The position numbers and the translations under genes were made by a program. Shown piece by piece: positions 7,966 through 16,591 of a DNA stretch of 64,000 nt. Source of the DNA: Claveliimonas acetigenes. GTDB taxonomy: Bacteria; Bacillota; Clostridia; Lachnospirales; Lachnospiraceae. The notes under the pieces were generated by a model that was not told the DNA's origin, searched no databases, and was given only the letters and a program-made list of their open reading frames with translations. Every line of letters begins with the position of its first letter. Within the stretch, counting starts at the first letter, position 1. The DNA lies in the NCBI RefSeq assembly GCF_025567385.1, contig NZ_JAOQJU010000016.1:1-64000 (forward strand), written 5' to 3'.

Positions 7966-9585
7966 TTATTCCTCCCAGTATGCATAGCGGTACTCCAGCG
8001 CTCCGCTCGCCGGAATCTGAGTAATCCCTTTGATTTCCGGACGAATCAGATTGCAGCTTTTCATAGCAAAAAGCGGAATTACATAGAACTGCTCTCCCAC
8101 CGCCAGCTGCTCTGCCTCATGCAGAAGCTCCATGCGCCGCCCGGCGTCCGTCTCACTATCGGAAGCCCGTACAAGCGCATCGTAGGCCTCATCCTGTATA
8201 CCGCTGCAGTTATAGGTGCTGTTGGAAAGCAGCATGGACAGATACGTGTTCGGGTCAGCAAAATCTGCCGTCCAGTTCATGCGGCACAGTTCAAAATCTC
8301 CCGCGTGGCGGTCTGCGTAATTGACTTGAAGCTCCTGCGCCTCCAGCTCAATATCTATATTCAGATTTCTCTTAAGCTGTTCCTTTAGAACCTGGGCTGT
8401 GTCAGAATCCATTTCCAGAGAAGGATATTTGTACGTAAGCACAGGAAAGTCTTCCCCGTCAGGATAACCAGCCTCGGCAAGAAGCTCCTGCGCCCGCTCT
8501 ACATTTTCCTCAAAAGGCGAATCGCTTTCTTCTACAAAATAATTCCCCGTTTCTTTATTTTTCATATATCTGGCAACCAAATTTACCGCAGGTTCCGTGT
8601 CTGCCCCTACAATACTGCATAATTCTTCACGGTCAATAGCGAGCGTAATCGCCTCCCGGACCCGCACATCGTTCAATGGCTCTACCTCCAGATTTGGATA
8701 AATGTATCTGGTGGCGATCGTGTCCGTAACCACAAGATCTTCCTTTCCTTCATACAATTCCATCACATAAGAGGGAAGGGCTGTCGCCACATCCACCTCC
8801 CCGGTTTCATAGGCGCTTGCCATGGACTGCTGGTCATCAAAAAACTTGTAGGTAATCCGGTCGAGTTTCACCGCATCCTTATTCCAGTAATTTTCATTTT
8901 TTTCCAGAACAAAATACTGCTCCGGCACATACTCCACCAGACAAAACGGCCCATTTGCCACGCTAGAGGCAGGATCCTTATCCCAGCCGCTTCCCACTTC
9001 ATCTGCATACTTCGCACAGGAGGGCGTATACACCGGAAGCCGTAGAAGATCCAGGAAATACGCGCAAGGCTCTGACAGATGAAATACCAGCGTATCATCA
9101 TCGGGAATCTCCACGCCCAGGGAATCTGCATCCTTTTCTCCGTTATAAATAGCTTCGGCATTTTCTATAGGGAACAAATAATTGGCATATCCATTACCGC
9201 TTGCCGGGTCAAGCGCCCGTATCATGGTGTTCAGGAAATCCTGCGCACACACTGGCGTACCATCCGACCACAGGGCATTTTTGCGCAAATGGAAAGTCCA
9301 CACCGTAGAATCTTCATTTACCTCATACGATTCTGCAGCGCGGTATTCAATTTCTCCATTTTCGTCAAAAGTCAAAAGCTCATCCAGCGCCGTCACGGAA
9401 TAAGCCAGATAGGTAAGTGCAATCATCCCGGCCGGATCCAGCGAACCAGTCTCACTGTTAATGGCAACGGTAAGCTCTTTTGTCTCTCCTTGCTTCTTAT
9501 TCCCGGAACATCCGCTTAAAATACCTGTCATCAACATAATTGCTGCCAAAAGCAGGACGCCGCTTTTCTTCCACTGTTTTTTCAT
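7966..9585 (-). CDS. ABC importer substrate-binding lipoprotein (OppA/DppA, SBP family 5)
   Basis: A 539-residue extracytoplasmic binding protein. The N-terminus has a basic-hydrophobic signal ending in the lipobox LSGC (Cys about residue 26), so it should be lipidated by Lgt. Family 5 features follow: GSLDPAGM, WTFHLRKNALWSDGTPV, a VANGPFCLVEY stretch, VREAITLAIDREEL, and MNWTADFADPNTYL near the C-terminus. Family members bind peptides, nickel chelates, haem or delta-aminolevulinate, and the ligand cannot be read from sequence. The gene is downstream of its permeases and ATPase in one operon with tetrapyrrole enzymes, which is why a tetrapyrrole-related or metal ligand deserves consideration alongside peptides. 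Confidence 0.9.
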   Translation of the reverse strand: MKKQWKKSGVLLLAAIMLMTGILSGCSGNKKQGETKELTVAINSETGSLDPAGMIALTYLAYSVTALDELLTFDENGEIEYRAAESYEVNEDSTVWTFHLRKNALWSDGTPVCAQDFLNTMIRALDPASGNGYANYLFPIENAEAIYNGEKDADSLGVEIPDDDTLVFHLSEPCAYFLDLLRLPVYTPSCAKYADEVGSGWDKDPASSVANGPFCLVEYVPEQYFVLEKNENYWNKDAVKLDRITYKFFDDQQSMASAYETGEVDVATALPSYVMELYEGKEDLVVTDTIATRYIYPNLEVEPLNDVRVREAITLAIDREELCSIVGADTEPAVNLVARYMKNKETGNYFVEESDSPFEENVERAQELLAEAGYPDGEDFPVLTYKYPSLEMDSDTAQVLKEQLKRNLNIDIELEAQELQVNYADRHAGDFELCRMNWTADFADPNTYLSMLLSNSTYNCSGIQDEAYDALVRASDSETDAGRRMELLHEAEQLAVGEQFYVIPLFAMKSCNLIRPEIKGITQIPASGALEYRYAYWEE

Positions 9586-9611
9586 TCCTTCTCTCCTTTT
9601 TTAACCGCAGG

Positions 9612-11447
9612 CTATATCTGCGAAGTCATCTCATAATCCGGCTTTCTTGCACTGCCGTCTTTATCAGAATAAAGAAAGCAGGCAATCTCTCTTGTGCCAA
9701 ACCGATAGTTTCCCGGCTGCTCTTTCAGGCATCGCTCCAGTGCATAACCGCAGTGCCCGGCGTAAGGGCAGCCTTCCCCATGATTTTTCTGCCGGTTCTC
9801 TGTCCTTTCTGTCACAATTCCCTGACGCTTTCTTCTTGCCTTCAGAGGATCCGGCGGCAGGCCCGCCTCGAGAAGCTCTTTCGTATAAGGATGCCAGGGC
9901 TGTGTACAGATGGCTTCGGTATCCCCTGACTCTACAATTCTTCCCTGGTACATCACACCCATTTTCCGGCTGATATGATGGACAACCTGCAGATCATGGG
10001 AGATAAACAGATATGCCGTTCCCTTCTCTCTCTGAATTTTCTGTAAAAGTTCTATTACCTGCATCTGAATAGAAAGATCCAGGGCAGACAGCGCCTCGTC
10101 CAGCACAATCAGCTCCGAATCCAAAAGAAAAGCTCTTGCAATCGCAATTCTCTGTCTCTGTCCGCCGGAAAATTGCGCAGGATATTTTTCCCCATCTTCC
10201 CGGGAAAGCCCTACCATCTCAAGCGCCTCCCATACCCGCTTCTTTCTCTCTTCTCTGCCGGAAATGCCATTTACTGCCAGTACATCCTCCAGCATTGTCC
10301 CGATTCGCATTCTGGGATTTAAGGAGGCATAGGGATTCTGAAATACCATCTGTACCCTCTGCTGCCGCTCTTTTCTCCTTCTGCCGCTTCTTACTGCCGA
10401 CGATCCAATTTCCTCTCCCCGGAAATAAATGTGTCCTGCCTCCGGTTTCAAAAGCCCTGTCACCAGTCTTGCCAGCGTCGTTTTTCCACAGCCGCTCTCT
10501 CCTACCAACCCAAACGTCTCTCCCCGGCGAAGGGCAAAAGAAAGCTCTTTCACCGCTTCCCTCTCCTTTTCATAAGACAACGTGACACAATCCAGCCGCA
10601 GCAGCATCTCTTTTTCTTCTCCCCGGCAGACCCTTCCCTGCAATTTTTCAGCATCTTCCATCAGTTTTCTGGTATAAGGATGCTGCGGCTCATAGAAAAT
10701 ATCCTCCACACTTCCCTCTTCTACAATCTCTCCCTCACGCATTACCAACACACGGCTGCAGGAAGAAGCGATGACTCCCAGATCATGGCTGACAAGAAGG
10801 ACTGCCGTACCAGTCTCTTTTGCCGCTCTCTTAAGAACAGACAGAACCTGCCTCTGCACGGTAACATCCAGCGCCGTAGTCGGCTCATCGGCAATCAGAA
10901 GCCTGGGATGACAGGCAAGGGCAATCGCAATCACAACCCGCTGGCGCATACCGCCGGACAATTCAAAGGGATACTGTCTCATCCGCCTCTTTGGATAACG
11001 AATTCCCACCATATCTAATAGTTCTTCCGCTTCTTCCCTTGCCTCAGCTTCCGTACACTTTCTGCACCCGCGAATGGTCTCTGTTATCTGCTTCCCAATC
11101 CTCATGGCCGGATCCAGATACGCAGCCGGATCCTGGAAGATCATGGCAATTTTCTTCCCCCGGATCAGGCGCAGCGCCTTCTCATAAGCGCCTTCTCTTT
11201 TTTTACTGCCGGTAAATGAAGCCACATCGATTTCTCCTGCTTTGATTTTTTCAACAGTTACTCTTGCAGTCTCAGGCAGAAGCCCCAAAAGCGCCAGCAT
11301 TGCGCTGCTCTTCCCAGAGCCGGATTCTCCCACAAGCCCCACAATTTCACCTTCTTCTACTGCAAAGGTAATCCCCTTCACTGCCTGTGTGACTTGTGCC
11401 TGATTGTGAAATTCCACCTTCAAATTCCGCACCTCTAACCAACTCAT
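9612..11447 (-). CDS. ABC importer ATPase, fused tandem nucleotide-binding domains (DppD-DppF type)
   Basis: A single 611-residue chain carries two complete ATPase domains that are separate proteins in most Opp/Dpp systems. Domain 1: Walker A GESGSGKSS, signature LSGGMRQR, Walker B LLIADEPTTALD. Domain 2 (from about residue 300): Walker A GESGCGKTT, signature FSGGQRQR, Walker B IVLDEALSALD, with Ala in place of the usual Pro after DE. The C-terminus carries the oligopeptide-ATPase Cys pattern (CPYAGHC...C...C). The start is ATG 11447 after AAGGAG; a longer frame to 11480 overlaps the upstream permease. The permease stop codon lies one base before this ATG, indicating translational coupling. 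Confidence 0.93.
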   Translation of the reverse strand: MSWLEVRNLKVEFHNQAQVTQAVKGITFAVEEGEIVGLVGESGSGKSSAMLALLGLLPETARVTVEKIKAGEIDVASFTGSKKREGAYEKALRLIRGKKIAMIFQDPAAYLDPAMRIGKQITETIRGCRKCTEAEAREEAEELLDMVGIRYPKRRMRQYPFELSGGMRQRVVIAIALACHPRLLIADEPTTALDVTVQRQVLSVLKRAAKETGTAVLLVSHDLGVIASSCSRVLVMREGEIVEEGSVEDIFYEPQHPYTRKLMEDAEKLQGRVCRGEEKEMLLRLDCVTLSYEKEREAVKELSFALRRGETFGLVGESGCGKTTLARLVTGLLKPEAGHIYFRGEEIGSSAVRSGRRRKERQQRVQMVFQNPYASLNPRMRIGTMLEDVLAVNGISGREERKKRVWEALEMVGLSREDGEKYPAQFSGGQRQRIAIARAFLLDSELIVLDEALSALDLSIQMQVIELLQKIQREKGTAYLFISHDLQVVHHISRKMGVMYQGRIVESGDTEAICTQPWHPYTKELLEAGLPPDPLKARRKRQGIVTERTENRQKNHGEGCPYAGHCGYALERCLKEQPGNYRFGTREIACFLYSDKDGSARKPDYEMTSQI

Positions 11448-11448
11448 A

Positions 11449-12270
11449 TCAAGCTCCTTCCTGCTCCATCCCGAACCCAATCAAATGAATGGCAAGCACC
11501 AACGCACATAATGCCAGCATCGGGCACAGCATCTGATACGAATAAATCTGCATCTGACTTTCCGCCTCCCGAATCAGCGTCCCCAGGCTGGCCGCAGGCG
11601 CCGCAATTCCCACACCAATAAAACTCAAAAAACTTTCCGTAAAAATCGCTTTCGGAATCAAAAATGTAAGATTTACAATAATCGCCCCTGACGCATTGGG
11701 AAGTAAATGCCTGAACAGAATATGAAAAGGCCTTGCCCCCGCAAGTTTTGCCGCCAGGCAGAATTCCTGCTTTTTCAAACGCAGAATCTCTCCCCTCACA
11801 ATCCTCGCCGTATCCGTCCATCCGGAAACACAGATACTAAATACTACACTTTTTATTCCCGGTTCCAATACCAACATAATTAAAATCACATACAATAGAG
11901 ACGGTATGGCATCCAGAATATCTACAAGCCGCATGAATAGAAGATCTGTTTTCCCGCCTGTATATCCGGCGATTCCTCCATAACAGATGCCAATCATTCC
12001 ATTAAGAAATGCGCTCATGATCCCAACCTCCAGGCTGATTCTTGTTCCGTACCATACACGCACGAAAATATCTCTTCCGAATTTATCCGTGCCGAACCAA
12101 TGCTCTGCAGACGGCAGCAAATTCCTTGCGGCTGCATTTTGCTCCGTATAGGACCATTCAGATACAAGAGGGACAAAGACCGCAAGCAGAACCATTATGC
12201 CAAGAAGAATACTTCCTGCCACAATCCACTTATTTTTCAAATACCCTTGTCTGCCTTTAAATCCCTGCAT
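11449..12270 (-). CDS. ABC importer permease (OppC/DppC type)
   Basis: A 273-residue inner-membrane permease with a short cytoplasmic N-terminus, a first membrane segment (WIVAGSILLGIMVLLAVFVP), and the OppC family mark HWFGTDKFGRDIFVRVWYG after it. The EAA loop that docks the ATPase is seen around AAKLAGARPFHILFRHLLPN. It overlaps the upstream OppB-type gene by 14 bp and ends one base before the ATPase start. It belongs to the four-gene importer embedded in the tetrapyrrole operon. Confidence 0.92.
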   Translation of the reverse strand: MQGFKGRQGYLKNKWIVAGSILLGIMVLLAVFVPLVSEWSYTEQNAAARNLLPSAEHWFGTDKFGRDIFVRVWYGTRISLEVGIMSAFLNGMIGICYGGIAGYTGGKTDLLFMRLVDILDAIPSLLYVILIMLVLEPGIKSVVFSICVSGWTDTARIVRGEILRLKKQEFCLAAKLAGARPFHILFRHLLPNASGAIIVNLTFLIPKAIFTESFLSFIGVGIAAPAASLGTLIREAESQMQIYSYQMLCPMLALCALVLAIHLIGFGMEQEGA

Positions 12271-13201
12271 ATCCCGCTCCTTCCCGAAAACCTTTCCGAA
12301 TCTCCGGGTTCAGCGCCGCACATAGAACATCTGCCAACAGATTCGTTAAAATCACAACCGTTCCCATGAAAATGGTAAGCCCCATAATCATCGTATAATC
12401 CCGATTAGAAATGGAACTGACAAATTCTCTCCCCAGCCCCGGAATCGTAAAGATACTCTCTACCACAAAGCTTCCCGTCATTAAAAATGCTGCCGTCGGC
12501 CCAAGATAATTCAGTACCGGAATCAAAACATGGCGCAGGATATGTGAAAGAAGAATCCTTTTCTCCGTAAGGCCTTTGGCGCGTGCCATAATCACATAAT
12601 CTTTCTGCATCTCAATTTCGCAGGCACGGCTTACAAGCCGCGTAATGACCGCAGTTGGATACAATGCAAGGGCTACCACCGGAAGTACATAATTACCGGG
12701 AGAAAAAAGTCCTGCCACAGGAAACCATTTCAATTTTACTCCAAATACCAGAAGAAGTATGAGCGCCGCTGCGAATCCCGGCACGGAGCTTCCAAGCACC
12801 GTGCCGAAAAAGATCCCTGCCTTGATTCCTTTGTTCTTAGAAACGGCATGGCAGATTCCCAACAGGATTCCCAAAACTACCGACACGAAAATTGCCAGAC
12901 CACCTATCGATGCAGTAGCCTTCCATGCGCGCCCAATCACACCAGCGACAGTCTCACCCGGTTTTTTCAGGGAAATTCCCAAGTCTCCCCGCAAAAGATT
13001 TTCCAGATAATTCCGGTACTGTTTCATCACAGGCTCGTGAAGCCCATATTCTTCTTCCATTGCCGCCTGCACCGATTCGGATACATTGCCTCCCGCAAAT
13101 GGACTGCCCGGTATCATCCTGGTTAAAAAGAAGGTAATTGTCACCAGTACAAAAAGCGAAAGCAAGCCTGTCCCTAGTCTTTTACTAATATATTTTCCCA
13201 T
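12257..13201 (-). CDS. ABC importer permease (OppB/DppB type)
   Basis: A 314-residue permease. The N-terminus MGKYISKRLGTGLLSLFVLV, followed by FFLTRMIPGSPF, is typical of DppB/NikB. The C-terminal half has the EAA-like loop (ARAKGLTEKRILLSHILRHV) and FVVESIFTIPGLGREFVSSI, a strongly conserved OppB segment. It begins six bases after the cobA/hemD stop codon and overlaps the OppC-type gene, so the importer is read through from the tetrapyrrole genes. No promoter is visible in front of it. Confidence 0.92.
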   Translation of the reverse strand: MGKYISKRLGTGLLSLFVLVTITFFLTRMIPGSPFAGGNVSESVQAAMEEEYGLHEPVMKQYRNYLENLLRGDLGISLKKPGETVAGVIGRAWKATASIGGLAIFVSVVLGILLGICHAVSKNKGIKAGIFFGTVLGSSVPGFAAALILLLVFGVKLKWFPVAGLFSPGNYVLPVVALALYPTAVITRLVSRACEIEMQKDYVIMARAKGLTEKRILLSHILRHVLIPVLNYLGPTAAFLMTGSFVVESIFTIPGLGREFVSSISNRDYTMIMGLTIFMGTVVILTNLLADVLCAALNPEIRKGFREGAGYAGI

Positions 13202-13207
13202 ATCGTC

Positions 13208-14769
13208 TTACTTTCTCCCAAATTGTTTCACAATCTTTTCCACCATACTCTCTATGGAAGCTTTCTCTGCAACCTGAATCTGCATTCCGTATTTTGCCGC
13301 TTCTACTGCCGTCTGTTCTCCGATACAGATTGCCTGTACCCTGTGTAAATCCAGATTCCCGGCAAATGTCTCTGCAAATCCTCTCACGGTAGAACCGCTG
13401 GTAAAAGTCACTGCATCAATTTCACCTGCCTGAAACATCTCCTTCAGCCTCTCCTGTAGGTGTTCCTGCTTCCTGTATACTGTCTCATAAATTCCAATAT
13501 CTTTTACTATTAATCCTGCTCTTTGCATGGGCGGAAGCAATTCCCCGGAACCTTCTCTGGCACGTAATACCAGCACCTGGCTCCCGGGCACAGCCTTCTC
13601 TGCTACCAACTCTCCCAACGCCTGTGCGCAGTAAACCTTCGGAACTGCCTCCGGAAAAATTCCAAATTCAGAAAGCACCTCTTCTGTAGCAGAACCAATT
13701 GCTCCCACTTTCACTTCTGCAGGCTTTCTGAATAACCGCCGCACATCCATTCCCATTTCTCTTAACTGCGCAAAAAAAATACGAACCCCGGCAGGACTGG
13801 TGAACAAAAGCCATGCCTCCCGACCGGTTCTCCCAAATTCTTCCAAAGTTTCCTTAAATTCCCTCCCGGGAGGAATCGGACGGGTTTCAATCGTCGGCAG
13901 CTCTATCACTTGCGCTCCAAGAGCGCGCAGGCTTACAGCAAATTCTGAACNNNNNNNNNNNNNNNNNNNNNNNNNNNNNNNNNNNNNNNNNNNNNNNNNN
14001 NNNNNNNNNNNNNNNNNNNNNNNNNNNNNNNNNNNNNNNNNNNNNNNNNNNNNNNNNNNNNNNNNNNNNNNNNNNNNNNNNNNNNNNNNNNNNNNNNNNN
14101 NNNNNNNNNNNNNNNNNNNNNNNNNNNNNNNNNNNNNNNNNNNNNNNNNNNNNNNNNNNNNNNNNNNNNNNNNNNNNNNNNNNNNNNNNNNNNNNNNNNN
14201 NNNNNNNNNNNNNNNNNNNNNNNNNNNNNNNNNNNNNNNNNNNNNNNNNNNNNNAGAAATACCAACGTACCTCCCGCGCGTACCAGCGCCTTGAAATCTA
14301 TCTGCCTGCATCCATTTTCTCTCGGATGTGCCGTCACTACATGGAAAGAAGAGACAAAATCTCTGTGAGTAACAGGGATTCCCGCATAGGCAGGAACCGC
14401 CGACGCAGACGTGATACCCGGAACCACCTCAAAAGGAATTCCTTCTTCGGCAAGAAGTTCCAATTCTTCACCTCCTCTTCCAAAAATAAAAGGGTCGCCT
14501 CCCTTCAGGCGCACCACCTTTTTCCCTTGTTTTGCTTCCCGGAAAAGTATTTTGTTAATCTCCGTCTGCGAAACCGGATGATTTCCCGCTCGCTTTCCTG
14601 CATAAATCATCTGTTTACCCGGTGGAATCCGGCTTAAAATTTCCATACTGACTAAAGCATCATATACAATAACATCCGCTTCTTCCAGCAGCATTTTTGC
14701 CTTCAAGGTCAAAAGGCCTTCGTCTCCCGGCCCCGCTCCCACAAGCCACACTTTCCCTGTTTTACTCAT
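13208..14769 (-). CDS. cobA-hemD: Uroporphyrinogen-III C-methyltransferase / uroporphyrinogen-III synthase fusion (interrupted by an assembly gap)
   Basis: The N-terminal 171 residues (14769 to 14255) are a SAM-dependent methyltransferase: VWLVGAGPGDEGLLTLKA, YAGKRAGNHPVSQTEIN, VVRLKGGDPFIFGRGGEE, GITSASAVPAYAGIPVTHR. The C-terminal part (13950 to 13208) is HemD: SLRALGAQVIELPTIETRPI, LLFTSPAGVRIFF, VGAIGSATEEVL, AVTFTSGSTVRGFAE. Together they close hydroxymethylbilane to uroporphyrinogen III and methylate it to precorrin-2. The 304 Ns do not keep the two frames in register (1562 nt is not a multiple of three), so the gap length is only an estimate. A fusion is common in clostridia and fits the space, but two abutting genes cannot be excluded. 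It starts inside the hemC stop codon (4-bp overlap). Confidence 0.85.
13951..14254. other. Assembly gap (304 N)
   Basis: A run of 304 unknown bases within cobA-hemD. It covers the end of the methyltransferase domain and the first residues of HemD. The frames on either side are out of phase, so the true gap length probably differs from 304. Confidence 1.
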
Positions 14770-15665
14770 TTTTTGTCTGCCTCCTGTGCCTGTTTCTTCA
14801 TGGATGCTGCCAGTCGCTCACCCAGGCCTTCCGCTTCTTCCTGATTTCCACAGATATTATCTGTAAAATAAGTCTCTGTCTCTTCTCTATAATATAACCC
14901 TGTCAGAAGGAGTTCGTTTCCACTCCCTCTGGCATAAGCTGCCACCGGAGAAGTACAGCCTCCATCCAGAGCCTGTACAAACTGCCGCTCTGCTGCCGCC
15001 GCATATCTGCTGGCGGGATCATCCACTCCTTCCAGGAAAGCGTACGATTCTCCCTTACGCCCCTGTACTGCCAGAATTCCCTGTCCCGCTGCCGGGAGCA
15101 TCTCTTCCACAGAAAAATACCTTCCCGCCACCGACTCCATTCCCAGTCTTCTAAGCCCCGCCGCCGCAAGGATTGTCCCGTCGTATCCTTCCGTTGAAAG
15201 CTTCTCAAGCCTTGTCTGCACATTACCGCGGATACTTCTGCATACTGCACGGGGATACATTTTCTGTATTTGAATTCCTCTTCTCCGGCTGGAAGTACCG
15301 ATTACCGCCTCCTCCGGCAGCGAAGAAACGCCCGGTCTGTAAATCAGCACATCTCTTGGATCCTCCCGTTCTGAAAATGCAAGAATCGGAAGCTCTTCTG
15401 AGATTTCCATCGGCATATCCTTCAGACTATGTACGGAAATATCAATTTCCCCATTCAAAAGTGCCTGATCCAGCTCTTTTACAAATAAGCCTTTCCCGCC
15501 AATCTGCTCCAGGCTGCGTCCCAGGATCCTGTCTCCGGTAGTCTTCATAGTAATAATCTCTGTCTTAACTTCCGGGTGAAACCGTTCTATTTTCTGCCGG
15601 ATAAATTCTGCCTGCGCTACGGCAAGCTTACTCTCCCGGCTTCCTATCCGAATCACAGATTGCAT
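14766..15665 (-). CDS. hemC: Porphobilinogen deaminase (hydroxymethylbilane synthase)
   Basis: Polymerises four porphobilinogen units to hydroxymethylbilane. Of 299 residues, the start IRIGSRESKLAVAQAEF and IITMKTTGDRIL are textbook HemC. IGTSSRRRGIQIQKMYP and RGNVQTRLEKL carry the Arg residues that bind substrate carboxylates, and LDGGCTSPVAAYA holds the Cys that bears the dipyrromethane cofactor. I prefer ATG 15665; a GTG one codon earlier is possible. The stop overlaps the cobA/hemD start by 4 bp. hemA, hemL and hemB, needed to make porphobilinogen, are not in this window. Confidence 0.96.
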   Translation of the reverse strand: MQSVIRIGSRESKLAVAQAEFIRQKIERFHPEVKTEIITMKTTGDRILGRSLEQIGGKGLFVKELDQALLNGEIDISVHSLKDMPMEISEELPILAFSEREDPRDVLIYRPGVSSLPEEAVIGTSSRRRGIQIQKMYPRAVCRSIRGNVQTRLEKLSTEGYDGTILAAAGLRRLGMESVAGRYFSVEEMLPAAGQGILAVQGRKGESYAFLEGVDDPASRYAAAAERQFVQALDGGCTSPVAAYARGSGNELLLTGLYYREETETYFTDNICGNQEEAEGLGERLAASMKKQAQEADKK

Positions 15666-15716
15666 CACGTCTTTTTCCTTTCCCTGTCATTATTGTAAAA
15701 CCTTGCTCTCAACAGA

Positions 15717-16487
15717 CTACATCGCTGCCCGTAAATGTTCCAGAAACAGATGCCGTATTCCTTTCATCTCGCCAAGTCCTTTTTCCATAACCTCTATTTC
15801 ATAACCTGCTTCCTCAAGCTTTGTCTTCCAGGACTCTCTTTCTCCCGCCATTGTCTTTCTGACATGGCTGCCCGCCGTAACCATCAAAGGCATGATTGTT
15901 ACTTTTTTATATTCTGCGACTCTAAGCTTCGTCATAACAGCTTCCAAATCAGGGAATCCCTCTGCCGTTCCAACCAACACCTGCGGATACCCCAGCAGAT
16001 GAAAGGTATATTCCAGCGCCGGATATGCGGAATTGGCGTGATGTCCCGTCCCGTGTCCCATCAACACAAGTGCCTCATCCTCAGCAATTCTTACATTTTC
16101 CATAATCGTATGAACCACTTTTTTGTAATCCTCTGCATTACTTAGAAGCGGAGCGCTCACAGATACTTTTTCAAATCTGTCTTCATATTCTGTCAGGATT
16201 TTTCTCATATTGTCGTATTCCATCCCGTTAATTACATGTGAAGACTGAACTGCCAAAATCTTTACACCGTCCAAAGTCATGCGCTCCAGCGCCTCTTTCA
16301 CATCAAGAACCGGTATCTGGTTCTTTTTCAACTTTTTAACAATCCGCTGACTGGTAAATGCACGGTAAATCTGATATTCCGGGAAATGTTCTTCTATATC
16401 CCGCTCCAGTGCCGCTATTGTTTTCTCCAATGCATCCATATGGCTGGTTCCGGGACCCGCAAGTAAAATTCCTTTCTTTTTTCCCAT
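15717..16487 (-). CDS. cbiK: Sirohydrochlorin cobaltochelatase, CbiK type
   Basis: Inserts Co2+ into sirohydrochlorin at the start of anaerobic cobalamin synthesis; CbiK enzymes can also insert Fe2+ to give sirohaem. The 256 residues match CbiK length. ILLAGPGTSH opens the class II chelatase fold. VLMGHGTGHHANSAYP (His145) and MVTAGSHVRKTMAGE (His208) match the two metal-binding histidines of Salmonella CbiK in position, with an acidic residue at 176 between them. It is the first gene of the operon that continues into hemC after a 51-bp gap. No later cobalamin genes (cbiL onward) lie in this window, so Co versus Fe use is unresolved. Confidence 0.93.
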   Translation of the reverse strand: MGKKKGILLAGPGTSHMDALEKTIAALERDIEEHFPEYQIYRAFTSQRIVKKLKKNQIPVLDVKEALERMTLDGVKILAVQSSHVINGMEYDNMRKILTEYEDRFEKVSVSAPLLSNAEDYKKVVHTIMENVRIAEDEALVLMGHGTGHHANSAYPALEYTFHLLGYPQVLVGTAEGFPDLEAVMTKLRVAEYKKVTIMPLMVTAGSHVRKTMAGERESWKTKLEEAGYEIEVMEKGLGEMKGIRHLFLEHLRAAM

Positions 16488-16509
16488 ATCCGTCCTTCCT
16501 TTTATTTAT

Positions 16510-16562
16510 ACAGGGAAGAGGCTGCACCATCTGTTATTTTCCGGTGAAGAACTCTTCCCTGT
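16510..16562 (-). other. Long-range stem in the cbiK leader
   Basis: ACAGGGAAGAG (16510-16520) pairs with CTCTTCCCTGT (16552-16562) around a 31-base loop, between the stop of the SLH metallopeptidase and the cbiK start. Neither strand shows a good T run, so it is not a clear terminator. It does not match the cobalamin-riboswitch consensus. The 10-mer GTTATTTTGC is repeated at 16561 and 16591. Confidence 0.35.
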
Positions 16563-16591
16563 TATTTTGCAGTCACGAATATTCTACTGCG

